Of a DNA stretch of 64,000 nucleotides, positions 35,868 to 44,091 are shown one piece after another. Origin of the DNA: an uncultured Actinomycetes bacterium (GTDB lineage Bacteria; Actinomycetota; CADDZG01; WHSQ01); NCBI GenBank assembly GCA_937863385.1, contig CALMBW010000002.1, positions 120,369 through 184,368 on the forward strand, written 5' to 3'. Position 1 is the stretch's first letter; every line of letters starts with the position of its first letter. Below the pieces are notes generated by a model. The model made no database searches, had not been told where the DNA came from, and worked only from the letters and a program-made list of their open reading frames with translations. The position numbers and the translations under genes were made by a program.

Positions 35868-38248
35868 CCGCCGGTCCTTTCGACCTTCGAGGTGCGTGAG
35901 TCCTTGCTGACCCTGAACTGAAGCGGCACACGGTCGGCAAGATCGCGCACGTGAGTGACGATGCCAACCATCCGCCCCGCCGAAGAGAGGTTCTCTACGG
36001 TCGCAGCGACCATGTCCAATGCCTCGGGGTCGAGCGTGCCGAAGCCTTCATCGAGGAAGATCGCATCCAATCGAGCCGAGCCCTGAGATTGGAGTTCGAT
36101 CAGCTGGTCCGATAGAGCGAGCGCCAGCGAGAGCGATGCGAGGAAGGTCTCGCCCCCGGACAACGTCTTTGCCGGGCGGGTCTCGTTCGCGTTGTGGTGG
36201 TCCGTGACCAAGAAGTTGTTGGTGCCGTCAACCGTCAGCGAGTACTGCCCCTGGGAGAGCTCCCGCAGGATCTTCGTTGCTCCGGCGACCAGTCGATGGA
36301 GAGCCTCGCCGATCAGCCACCGCTCGAATCCGGTGGCGTTCAGATGGCGGCCCAGTGCCGCGGCCAGCTGCTGCCGCTTGGTCACCTCGTCGAGCTTTGC
36401 CCGCAAGGCTTTCGCCTTGGCCATGCCGGCGGAGACCGCCTTGACTTCAGCGCGAGCCTCGTCCAGGGATCTCGTAACGAGCAGAGTCAGATCGTCGTCG
36501 TCCGGCTCGAGGTCGCACTCGACACATCGTTGCGCCAGCTTCTCGATCACAGCCATCTGAGCGGCTCGAGCCGCGCCGGCTGCCTCTTCGAGCTGTTGCG
36601 CGTCGTGCTGTAGTTCCGGAAGCTTGCCCTTGGACCATTCAACAAGCTCTTGCCAGTCCGCGAGCAGCGAGGACCGTCTTGGGGTGGGCGGTCCCAGTTG
36701 GGTCAATGCGTCGCGCGTCTCTTCGAATCGATGCCTCTCGTTCGTCTCGCTCTCGCTCAGTGAGATGAATGTTTTCTGTGCGAGAGCCTGCGCTTCGCGC
36801 GCTTGCTTGTCCGCTGCCCGTGCTTGGGCCAGCGAAGCCTCGGCCGCTGCGATCTCACTGAGCGAGGTCTCGATGGCTTTCAGGTCTGGCTGGCCGGTGA
36901 GCGCTGCCTCGATCTCGGCGAGTTGTTCCTCGGCCATCTTCACTGTGGTCTCGGCTTGGGTGACGGCCCGGTCCCTTTCAGCGAGAACGGCATCTGCCTT
37001 GTCTCTGGCCGTGACCGCCTTGGCAACTGCAGCCGCTGATTTGTCCAGTGCGGTTGCCTTTGGATGACGGGGGAGCCGAGCAACCTCTTGCAGGCACACC
37101 GGACATGGTTGCCCCAACTCAAGGCCCGAGGCGAGGTGCTGCGCCTGATGCTCTGCCCGTGCCGCCTCGTTGGCACTCTCGGCTTCGGCTAGAGCGGCCC
37201 GGGCCGCTTCGGCCGAAGCCTGCGCTGCGATCTGCGCCTCGGTAGCGGCGGCCTGCGCTTTGAGCGCCGTCTCGAGACGCTCCACCGAAGTTTCCCGGTG
37301 GGCATATGCCCGAGCGGTCAACTCGGCCGCCGTCTTGTCGCCGAGCGCTACTAGCACCTCGGTGGCCGTCACCGCCGCTTCGGATGCGGCATCCGCTCGC
37401 ATCGTGGCAGTGGCGACCGCGTCACGCGCTTCTTGCAGGCGCGGACCGAGTTCGGAGACGGACGTTGGGACCGAGAGGCGGGTCAGGGCATCTAGGCGTT
37501 CTCGTGTTCGAGTCAGCTCCGTCAAGGCGCCTTCGTTGTCGGTGCGCAACCTGTCGAGCTCGGGCTGGGCTTTGCGTACCTCTTCGTCTAGGCCTTCGAG
37601 CGCTTTGACCTGAGCTTTCGCTTCGGCCAAAGCCTCGGGCGTGGCCGTCATCAGGTCGTCTTCTTCAAGACGGTTCTCGATCCCGGCGGCTTCGCCCTTG
37701 CACTCGGACGCCAGAGAGTTCGCCGACTCCATCATCTGTCGGTAAACCCCGATGCCGAGCAGGTCGCGCAGCATCGCCTGCCGCTTGCTCGGGTCCTCCT
37801 TCAGGAACCTCGCGAACTCGCCCTGAGGGAGCACGACGCACTGGATGAAGTGTTCGAAGCTGAGCCCGAGCAGCTCACTTACCTTTGCGGTCAGCTCGTC
37901 CGCGGTGCCGGCGAGGACATCTTCGCCGAGTTCGAGCCGTGCCTTCGTCGTTGCGTTGCGGCCGCGCTTGCTGACCACTCGAACCGCTCGGTAGCGGCGG
38001 CCCTCGACCTCGAATTCCAAGGAGACCCGGGCCTCGACCTGGCCTTGCGTCACGACCGGTGCAACCAAGCCCTTGTGTTCGTAGCGAGGTACGGAGCCGT
38101 ACAGGGCGAAACAGATCCCGTCGATGATGGTCGACTTGCCCGACCCGGTAGCACCGACGAGGACGAAGTAGTCGGCCCCCTCGAAGTCGATGACGGTGGG
38201 CGCGCGGAACGATCCGAAGCCGGATAGCTCCAAACGAAGAGGTCTCAT
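35864..38248 (-). CDS. sbcC: SbcC/Rad50-type ATPase
   Basis: The 794-residue SMC-like ATPase begins with LRLELSGFGSFR and Walker A GATGSGKST. It shows the Q-loop region VVLPQGEFARFL and the signature LSGGETFLASLSLAL, then Walker B DAIFLDEGFGTLD. The coiled-coil arms meet at a zinc hook CPVC near residue 380. It is shorter than the ~1000 residues of many SbcC proteins, so the arms are short. With SbcD it opens hairpins and protein-blocked DNA ends. ATG 38248 overlaps the sbcD stop by four bases; an in-frame GTG lies two codons earlier. Confidence 0.92.
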   Translation of the reverse strand: MRPLRLELSGFGSFRAPTVIDFEGADYFVLVGATGSGKSTIIDGICFALYGSVPRYEHKGLVAPVVTQGQVEARVSLEFEVEGRRYRAVRVVSKRGRNATTKARLELGEDVLAGTADELTAKVSELLGLSFEHFIQCVVLPQGEFARFLKEDPSKRQAMLRDLLGIGVYRQMMESANSLASECKGEAAGIENRLEEDDLMTATPEALAEAKAQVKALEGLDEEVRKAQPELDRLRTDNEGALTELTRTRERLDALTRLSVPTSVSELGPRLQEARDAVATATMRADAASEAAVTATEVLVALGDKTAAELTARAYAHRETSVERLETALKAQAAATEAQIAAQASAEAARAALAEAESANEAARAEHQAQHLASGLELGQPCPVCLQEVARLPRHPKATALDKSAAAVAKAVTARDKADAVLAERDRAVTQAETTVKMAEEQLAEIEAALTGQPDLKAIETSLSEIAAAEASLAQARAADKQAREAQALAQKTFISLSESETNERHRFEETRDALTQLGPPTPRRSSLLADWQELVEWSKGKLPELQHDAQQLEEAAGAARAAQMAVIEKLAQRCVECDLEPDDDDLTLLVTRSLDEARAEVKAVSAGMAKAKALRAKLDEVTKRQQLAAALGRHLNATGFERWLIGEALHRLVAGATKILRELSQGQYSLTVDGTNNFLVTDHHNANETRPAKTLSGGETFLASLSLALALSDQLIELQSQGSARLDAIFLDEGFGTLDPEALDMVAATVENLSSAGRMVGIVTHVRDLADRVPLQFRVSKDSRTSKVERTGG

Positions 38249-39369
38249 ACGCACTCCTCGTAGAGCTCGGAGAAGAGCGACACCAGGGCCGGGTCCTCGA
38301 TGTCGCGTTCGTCTAGGTAGCGGATGAACAGGTCTTGCGGGCTGAGCGTTTGCCGATCCAACGTCTCGCTCGGCCTCGTCTCATCCGGCGCCGCCGCGAT
38401 CACCTTCACGGCATTGGGGAAGAGCTCGCGGATCTCGTCGCCGAGGCCGGTATGGGCCTTGCTGGTGACTACGACGCGCAGGTGATCGTCACCACAGGAT
38501 CCCGCCACTTTCTCTAATTGTTTGAGGGTGCCGGTGATGGTTCGCAGACGCCGTCCAGAGGTCAGTTCGATCTCTTGCACCTCCGCGGGCAGGCCGGGCC
38601 GCACATCCACGAGGTTGACTTGGCGGGGTCCCTCGTCATCGGAGAAGTCAAGGTGAAGAGGTGCGCCGCAATAGTGGATCGGACAGGGGCCGGGCATCTT
38701 CTGTGCTTTGTGGATGTGTCCGAGTGCGACGTAGTGAGCCGAGCCCGGAAAGGCGGTCGCATCGACGCAATATTCGAAGATCGTTTGAGCGGTTCGCTCG
38801 CCTCCGCCCAAGGTTGCGTTGAACAGAGAGAGATGCCCGGCGAACAGGTTGATCGAATCTTTCGAGAACGGTTCGCATACCCGTTCGATCATGTGACCTA
38901 CGCGATCCTTGAACTCGCTGCCGAGTTCGAACGCGTCCAGGTCCATGAGCTGGGCCGCTTTGACGATGTAGCGCTGCGAGATCCACGGCAGCGTCGCAAG
39001 CATTACCGGCTCGCCATCTTTCGAGTCGAAACGCAGCGGCCGAGGATCCACGAAAGGGCGGATCGTTACGTCGGCAAGTCCGAACACCGCGGTCACAGCC
39101 TGGAGTCGCCGGTCGCTGTCGTGGTTGCCGGGCGTCACGACCACCTTGCCGATCTTCGACAGCTCCAAGAGTGCGCCGTATACGACGCTTTCCGCTTCGG
39201 GGGAGGGGGACGCAGAATCGAACAGGTCACCCGTGATGAGGATCAGCTCTGCTTCCTGCTCGCGGGCGATCGAGGCGATCTCGGCAAGCACCGCTTGCTG
39301 TTCGTCGAGACGGTTGCGGCCCTGTAGCGATCTTCCGACATGCCAATCGGCAGTGTGAAGCAACCTCAC
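38245..39369 (-). CDS. sbcD: SbcD/Mre11-type nuclease
   Basis: This 374-residue metallophosphoesterase nuclease shows all five phosphoesterase motifs: LLHTADWHVG, ITGDLFDSA, TPGNHDSDR, FAGHLSLF and ALGHIHKAQ. It is a Mn2+-dependent 3'-5' dsDNA exonuclease and ssDNA endonuclease acting with SbcC. The GTG at 39369 overlaps the herA stop (GTGA) and starts directly at the conserved RLLHTADWH, so longer frames upstream are rejected. The order HerA, SbcD, SbcC, NurA copies the archaeal herA-mre11-rad50-nurA set. Confidence 0.93.
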   Translation of the reverse strand: MRLLHTADWHVGRSLQGRNRLDEQQAVLAEIASIAREQEAELILITGDLFDSASPSPEAESVVYGALLELSKIGKVVVTPGNHDSDRRLQAVTAVFGLADVTIRPFVDPRPLRFDSKDGEPVMLATLPWISQRYIVKAAQLMDLDAFELGSEFKDRVGHMIERVCEPFSKDSINLFAGHLSLFNATLGGGERTAQTIFEYCVDATAFPGSAHYVALGHIHKAQKMPGPCPIHYCGAPLHLDFSDDEGPRQVNLVDVRPGLPAEVQEIELTSGRRLRTITGTLKQLEKVAGSCGDDHLRVVVTSKAHTGLGDEIRELFPNAVKVIAAAPDETRPSETLDRQTLSPQDLFIRYLDERDIEDPALVSLFSELYEECV

Positions 39370-41105
39370 GCGCGCGGCAGTCCTTCGAACGGGTCGTCCC
39401 CACGGCCGGGTGACTCGGGGTTCTTGCCGGCTTCGCTGGGCCGGGTCGCCCATGCCGGGAAGGGGAACTCGAGCACCAAGGGAACCGGGATCTCGGGCTG
39501 AGAGACCATCATCGTTCCCGGCTTCATAATCGTGGCGCGGTCCCGGTTGGGTCCCTTCAAGAACCCGTACTGGCCACGGGATGCTTCGGCCGAGTCGAGC
39601 CGGCCGACCACCCTGATCGATGATTGACCGACGATGCGACCCTCGACCTCGCTGGCGGTCTGTTGGGCGCCCACCAGGATGGTCCCCAGCGAGCGGCCGC
39701 GCTCGGCCACGTCAAGCAATGTCTCCTTGATGGGGCTGTTGCCGTCCGCCGGCGCGTACTTGTTCAACTCGTCCAGCACCACGAAGAGCAAGGGCCGGGC
39801 GGTTCCAGAACTCTCCTTCTGTTCGAAGGTCCGGCGAAGCACGACCCCTACGACGAAGCGCTTGGCGCGGTCGGGCAGGTTGTGGATGTCGACAACGGTG
39901 ACTTGCTTCTCGGTCTGGACGCGATGTTTGCCGGGGTTGGGGATGTCGCCGCGGATCAGACGTTCCAGCGGACGGATCGCGCCGTGCAACCGGCGTACGA
40001 AAGCGTTGATCGTCCCGGCCCCGATGACCGGTCCCGCCCAGTCACCCATCTCTTGGACCTGCGCCTCGATGAGAGCAACGAGGTCGCGGAAGGTGCGTAT
40101 CTCGGTGTCTTCGATCATGACGCCGCCGTCGCCGAGCGGGACGGCTTCGGTCTTGAGCTTTGCGGTGACGTTGTGAACGACCATCGTGTAGTGCTGGCGT
40201 TCGTCCTCGACGTCCGAGAACACGAACGGCAAGAGCTCTTCGCTGCAGAACTCCTCGATGGTCCAGAAATATGGCATGACGCCGTGCGAGCGGCTGGCTA
40301 CGTCCGGAGCGCCGTTGATATCACCGGGCCGTGGGGGAGCGTAGAAGGTCGCACTTGAGAACGGACCGGCGGGCAGTCCCAGCTGGCGGTAGCGATCGCG
40401 ATCCTCGTCGGTGAGCTGGATGTTCGGATGATCGAGGAACATCAGGTCCTCGCCCTTGACGTTGAAGATCAGTGCCTTCGTGTTGTGAGCGTCGCTTCCC
40501 AGTGCCCCCGAGTTGAACAAGCTGTAGAGGAGGAACATCGCATACGAGGTCTTGGTCGCCACACCCGAGATGCCCGAGATGTTGATGTGAGCACCGCGGG
40601 TGCCATCGATGAACTCGACGTTGATGAAGATCGGTTCCCCATCGCGCGTCAGTCCTGCCGGCAGGCGCTTCTCCATCGAATCGAAGAACAGCGCCATGTC
40701 ACGCTCTTTACCCTCGGCCTTGCGTACGCCTGCGCCCGGGAGAGGGGGCACGAAGATCTCGGGTTCGACCCGCGTCGCGCTGATCTTGGCCGCCTCGGTC
40801 ACTTCACCCGGCAGCACTCCATCGGAGATAAGGAAGACGTCCGAGTCGAACCGTGCCCCCTCGTGCCGGGCCCGGATCTGGGACACGATGCCGAATATCT
40901 TCACCGGATCGCCGCCCGGTGGGGTGCGCTCGGTTGCCACCACGTCGTCGAGCTGGAGGTATTGATCGGGGGCCAGGCCGACCCAGAACTCCAGCGGGGT
41001 GGAATCCTCGGTGCCGAGCACGCGCCCGACCACCTCGCGGCTCTGCGTTGAGGTATCAGAAGCGTCCGAAACCTCAGGGTCTGATGGGATGGGTATCTCC
41101 GTCAC
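39366..41105 (-). CDS. herA: HerA-like DNA translocase with atypical P-loop
   Basis: The 579-residue protein has an N-terminal HAS-barrel (VVGRVLGTEDSTPLEFWVGL, about 25-45) and a FtsK/HerA-type ATPase core. Walker A is GISGVATKTS (178-187): a Thr stands where the Gly before the catalytic Lys185 is normally found. Walker B is LLFVVLDELNKYAP, and GTILVGAQQTASEV is the sensor region. The C-terminal 25 residues are polar. In archaea HerA forms a hexamer that threads DNA and drives NurA. GTG 41105 is the start, with AGGTTGGGA upstream. It is the first gene of the four-gene repair operon and diverges from eda. Confidence 0.82.
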   Translation of the reverse strand: MTEIPIPSDPEVSDASDTSTQSREVVGRVLGTEDSTPLEFWVGLAPDQYLQLDDVVATERTPPGGDPVKIFGIVSQIRARHEGARFDSDVFLISDGVLPGEVTEAAKISATRVEPEIFVPPLPGAGVRKAEGKERDMALFFDSMEKRLPAGLTRDGEPIFINVEFIDGTRGAHINISGISGVATKTSYAMFLLYSLFNSGALGSDAHNTKALIFNVKGEDLMFLDHPNIQLTDEDRDRYRQLGLPAGPFSSATFYAPPRPGDINGAPDVASRSHGVMPYFWTIEEFCSEELLPFVFSDVEDERQHYTMVVHNVTAKLKTEAVPLGDGGVMIEDTEIRTFRDLVALIEAQVQEMGDWAGPVIGAGTINAFVRRLHGAIRPLERLIRGDIPNPGKHRVQTEKQVTVVDIHNLPDRAKRFVVGVVLRRTFEQKESSGTARPLLFVVLDELNKYAPADGNSPIKETLLDVAERGRSLGTILVGAQQTASEVEGRIVGQSSIRVVGRLDSAEASRGQYGFLKGPNRDRATIMKPGTMMVSQPEIPVPLVLEFPFPAWATRPSEAGKNPESPGRGDDPFEGLPRA

Positions 41106-41218
41106 GGTCCCAACCTATCGCCGCGCTGCGACGAAAAGTCGGCCATCCGACGGGAGCGCGAAGACCGATGTGGTCGCTCTGGTGGGCCGGACGGGGTCAG
41201 ATTGCGCAGACGCTCGGT

Positions 41219-41224
41219 TATCGT
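41219..41224 (+). promoter_or_regulatory. -10 element TATCGT for leaderless eda
   Basis: TATCGT ends seven bases before the ATG at 41232, with no Shine-Dalgarno. It is identical in sequence to the -10 candidate of the nuclease gene at 19526. Confidence 0.5.
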
Positions 41225-41231
41225 GGCCGCA

Positions 41232-41894
41232 ATGAATCAGAAGCTCTATGAACAGCGCGCGAAGAGGCTTCGGGACGCAACCTTGGTGGCGATCTTCCGA
41301 ACGCGGGCCCCCGAGCACGCCGTCGAAGGCATGAACGCCGCGGTCCGGGGTGGGTTCGAGGCCGTCGAGGTCACCATGAACACCCCCGGCGCCACCGATG
41401 CCATCGCGGACGTTGCCGGCCGGATCGACGCCATCGTGGGGGCCGGCACGATCACGGCTCCCGAACAGGTCAAAGAGGCCTACGACGCGGGGGCCGAGTT
41501 CATCGTCACCCCCGTAACCATCCCCGAGATCGTGGACGCCGCGCACGAGTTGTCAATCCCCGTCTGCATGGGTGCCTCGACCCCGACCGAGATCTTCCGG
41601 GCGGTTCAGGCCGGTGCCGATTGGGTCAAGGTCTTTCCCGCCGAGTCCCTGGGCGGGCCGGACTACATCCGTTCGCTGCTCGGCCCCCTCAACGACACCA
41701 AGATCCTCGTCACGGGCGGCATCACGGCCGAGAACTACCTCGGCTACTTCGACGCCGGAGTAGAGCTCGTCGGATTCGCAGATTCCGTCTTCGACCCCGA
41801 CATCGCCGCCGACGGAGACTATCCAGAGCTGGAACGCCGGGCGATCGAAGTCTGGCGCCGCTACGACGTCTGGGAATCCTCCAAGCGCGACTGA
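41232..41894 (+). CDS. eda: KDPG/KHG aldolase
   Basis: This 220-residue class I aldolase has catalytic Glu46 (FEAVEVTMNT) and the Schiff-base Lys133 (ADWVKVFPAESLGG). Both align closely with E. coli Eda (Glu45, Lys133). GAGTIT and TGGITAENYLGYF are the phosphate- and substrate-binding segments. It splits 2-keto-3-deoxy-6-phosphogluconate to pyruvate and glyceraldehyde-3-phosphate, or 4-hydroxy-2-oxoglutarate. No edd is in the window, so an Entner-Doudoroff role is not proven. The start is leaderless. Confidence 0.93.
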   Translation: MNQKLYEQRAKRLRDATLVAIFRTRAPEHAVEGMNAAVRGGFEAVEVTMNTPGATDAIADVAGRIDAIVGAGTITAPEQVKEAYDAGAEFIVTPVTIPEIVDAAHELSIPVCMGASTPTEIFRAVQAGADWVKVFPAESLGGPDYIRSLLGPLNDTKILVTGGITAENYLGYFDAGVELVGFADSVFDPDIAADGDYPELERRAIEVWRRYDVWESSKRD

Positions 41895-42096
41895 GCGCGG
41901 AGCGAGGTTTCGGTTCAGATCGAAGTGGATCGAAGGGTCATTCTCGACGCGCGGTCGTGAGGCGGCGCACGCCGCTTGAGGGGGCCGCCGGAAGATCCAG
42001 GGCCAGGGTCTCGTCGTCGGCGCCCTGGGCCTAAAGAACTAGTCCCGGATGCCGATAGATGGGATGGAGCAGTGGGGGCCCGATCAGCGGCGGGCT

Positions 42097-42146
42097 GTGC
42101 TCCTAGTGAACCCGGACGGTCACCCCGTCCACGAGCACGCAGGAGG
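42097..42146 (+). promoter_or_regulatory. Structured leader that may hide a ribosome binding site
   Basis: An outer stem GTGCTC (42097-42102) / GAGCAC (42133-42138) encloses a hairpin GGACGG / CCGTCC (42114-42119 / 42125-42130). The Shine-Dalgarno AGGAGG follows directly. The CTCCT at 42100-42104 could instead pair with AGGAG of that site. No known riboswitch class is recognised. The rest of the 41895-42150 gap shows nothing definite. Confidence 0.3.
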
Positions 42147-42150
42147 AAAG

Positions 42151-42693
42151 TTGGGCACGACTTCCCGTAGGGCCATCTCCGCATCGGTTGCAGCACTGTG
42201 TTTGGTAGCAGCTGCATTCGCTATCCCGGCTGTTGCAAAGGGCGGCAAAGGTGAAGGGCACGGCAAGGGCAAGGGCAAGAAGGCCACGATCTTGTCGTGG
42301 GACGAGACGACCCGGACCTTGGTTCTTACCAACAAGAAGGGCTACGAGCAGACCTTTACCGTCGCCGCCGACGCGCTTCTGACCAAAGTCGTTCCTTGCG
42401 AAGACGATACCGATGACGAAGATGTCACCGACGGCGATACTGAGGTCAAGACCTGCGGAAACATGGATGCGACGACCGCAGACCTGGTTACCGGGTATCG
42501 CGTCTTGAACTTCAAGTCCGAAGACGGCGTCATCTACAAGCTCAAGGTGAAGGTTCCTCATCCCGAACCCGAGCCGGAGCCCGAGAACTGCGATGACCCT
42601 GCGACGACCGACGTGGTCGAAGAGTGCCCCGTCAACGATGCAACCCCCGTGCCGGTGGAGACGCCGGTAGAGGAAGCCCCTCCGGTCGTATAG
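42151..42693 (+). CDS. Small secreted acidic protein, 180 aa
   Basis: The protein is not recognised. TTG 42151 has AGGAGG five bases upstream and is followed by a signal peptide (SASVAALCLVAAAFAIPAVA). A Gly/Lys-rich stretch (KGGKGEGHGKGKGKK) leads into a small beta-rich domain with ILSWDETTRTLVLTNKKGYE, an acidic linker with Cys (CEDDTDDEDVTDGD) and a Pro/Glu/Val-rich tail. Four cysteines probably form disulfides. The frame is open ~100 bases further upstream, but that stretch lacks a signal peptide at its start. A strong terminator follows. Confidence 0.65.
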   Translation: MGTTSRRAISASVAALCLVAAAFAIPAVAKGGKGEGHGKGKGKKATILSWDETTRTLVLTNKKGYEQTFTVAADALLTKVVPCEDDTDDEDVTDGDTEVKTCGNMDATTADLVTGYRVLNFKSEDGVIYKLKVKVPHPEPEPEPENCDDPATTDVVEECPVNDATPVPVETPVEEAPPVV

Positions 42694-42717
42694 GTACCGG
42701 AACAACTACAAGGCAAC

Positions 42718-42751
42718 AGACCCCGGCCGGGGTTAGGACCGGCCGGGGTCT
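42718..42751 (+). terminator. Rho-independent terminator
   Basis: A perfect 13-bp stem AGACCCCGGCCGG / CCGGCCGGGGTCT with an 8-base loop lies 24 bases after the stop of the secreted acidic protein. Only a short TT follows, so it may be moderately efficient. Confidence 0.75.
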
Positions 42752-42796
42752 TGCGCGTCTGTCACGAACCCCCTTGCGCCTCGGACCGGGCTGAGC

Positions 42797-42802
42797 CATC
42801 GT
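42797..42802 (+). promoter_or_regulatory. -10-like element CATCGT for the CAP-domain gene
   Basis: CATCGT ends six bases before the ATG at 42809. It differs from the TATCGT elements of this window by one base. No Shine-Dalgarno is present. Confidence 0.35.
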
Positions 42803-42808
42803 GACCGC

Positions 42809-44002
42809 ATGAGCCGGTTGCTTGGTCGCGTCCTCGCGGGCGCCATCGCTTCTTTGACTTCGGTTGCGCTCGTGGCGCCGGCCGGTGCGCAGGCGGAAAC
42901 CTGGACGAGTGTGCTCAACGGCTATCGGGCGCTGGGTGGGTTGGGCGCGGTGTCGGAGGTCGCGGAGTGGAGTGATGGGGCCTACAAGCACTCTCGCTAC
43001 ATGGTCGAGAACAACACGATCGGTCATTCCGAGGACCCGGGGCTCCCGTTCTATTCACCGGAGGGGCTCGCGGCGGCTCAGAGCAGCAATGTCTCTTTTG
43101 GTGGCAGCGGCATGACGGCGCGCGAGCACCTCGAGACTCTCCTTCTGGCTCCGTTCCACGGATTGTTGATGATGGATCCCCGCCTGACCCAAAGTGGGTT
43201 CGGCATCTATGACGGAGGAGTGGCCAAGGGGAGCGCAGCAACGCTCGACGTGTGGCGGGGGTACCAGGGGTCTGCGCTCACCAGGGCCTGGTCGTGGCCT
43301 GCCAATGATGCGACGATCCCGAACTGGACCTTCGGCGGTGGGGAGAGCCCCGATCCCTTCACCTCCTGTCCCGGCTATGCGCCTCCGACCGGAGCGCCCG
43401 TCTACATGTTCTTGCCGGGCCAGGTGGCGCCCACGGCCTCTTCCATGACGAGCGATGGGGTGCCGTTGCCGCACTGCATGATCTACGCGGGCAACTACAC
43501 CAATCCACATCAAGGCTCTGTAGATATCGTGCGCAACGTCATGGGGAGTCGCTCGGCCGTGATCATCCTGCCAAAGGCTCCACTGGAGGTCGGCAAGACG
43601 TACACGGTAACGGTGACCAACGCTGGAGTGGCTTACTCGACGACTTTCAGCGTCGGCAACGCGGCGATCCCTCCGGTCAGTCCTCCGGCCGACGAGGAAC
43701 CCACGCTGGTGACACGATCGCTGACCTTGGAGGCCAAGTCCCTGGGGGCCGGGACCCGCTTGAAGGGCGTGCTCGATGCTGCGGGATGGCCGGCGTGCGA
43801 GAACGGGGCCGAGGTCTCGTTGCTCAAGAAGAAGGACGGCGAGTGGCAAGAGTTGAGGCGCACGGTGACAAAGGACGATGGCTCTTATTCGGTGAGGGTT
43901 GATGCCCGCGCCGGTCGCTTCCGTGCGAGCGTCACCGATACCTACGCCGGCGATCTGTTGTGCTCGTCGGCGACCTCTTCCACGGTTCGCCTCAAGCGAT
44001 GA
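42809..44002 (+). CDS. Secreted CAP/SCP-like domain protein
   Basis: The 397-residue protein has a signal peptide (AIASLTSVALVAPAGAQA). A CAP-like domain follows (about 30-150): LNGYRALGGLGAVSE at the N-terminus, AYKHSRYMVENNTIGHSE with the two typical His residues, and LLAPFHGLLMMDPRLTQSGFGIYDGG. A second part carries Ig-like strands (about 215-290: KAPLEVGKTYTVTVTNAGV), and a third C-terminal beta-sandwich resembles a carboxypeptidase-regulatory-like domain (DDGSYSVRVDARAGRFRASV). It is extracellular; CAP proteins bind lipids or act in cell-wall processes. The substrate is unknown. Confidence 0.78.
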   Translation: MSRLLGRVLAGAIASLTSVALVAPAGAQAETWTSVLNGYRALGGLGAVSEVAEWSDGAYKHSRYMVENNTIGHSEDPGLPFYSPEGLAAAQSSNVSFGGSGMTAREHLETLLLAPFHGLLMMDPRLTQSGFGIYDGGVAKGSAATLDVWRGYQGSALTRAWSWPANDATIPNWTFGGGESPDPFTSCPGYAPPTGAPVYMFLPGQVAPTASSMTSDGVPLPHCMIYAGNYTNPHQGSVDIVRNVMGSRSAVIILPKAPLEVGKTYTVTVTNAGVAYSTTFSVGNAAIPPVSPPADEEPTLVTRSLTLEAKSLGAGTRLKGVLDAAGWPACENGAEVSLLKKKDGEWQELRRTVTKDDGSYSVRVDARAGRFRASVTDTYAGDLLCSSATSSTVRLKR

Positions 44003-44091
44003 CCTGGGCCACGGCCCTCTCCGAGTGACTACCGCCCTGCGATCTCCGTGTAAAGAACGCGTGGGATAGGCGCGCGATTCTTCGGTAAGAA

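Noticed and set aside
41895..42096. Riboswitch-like leader (c-di-GMP or cobalamin class) before the secreted acidic protein
   Set aside because: The conserved core sequences of those classes are missing; only generic hairpins are seen.
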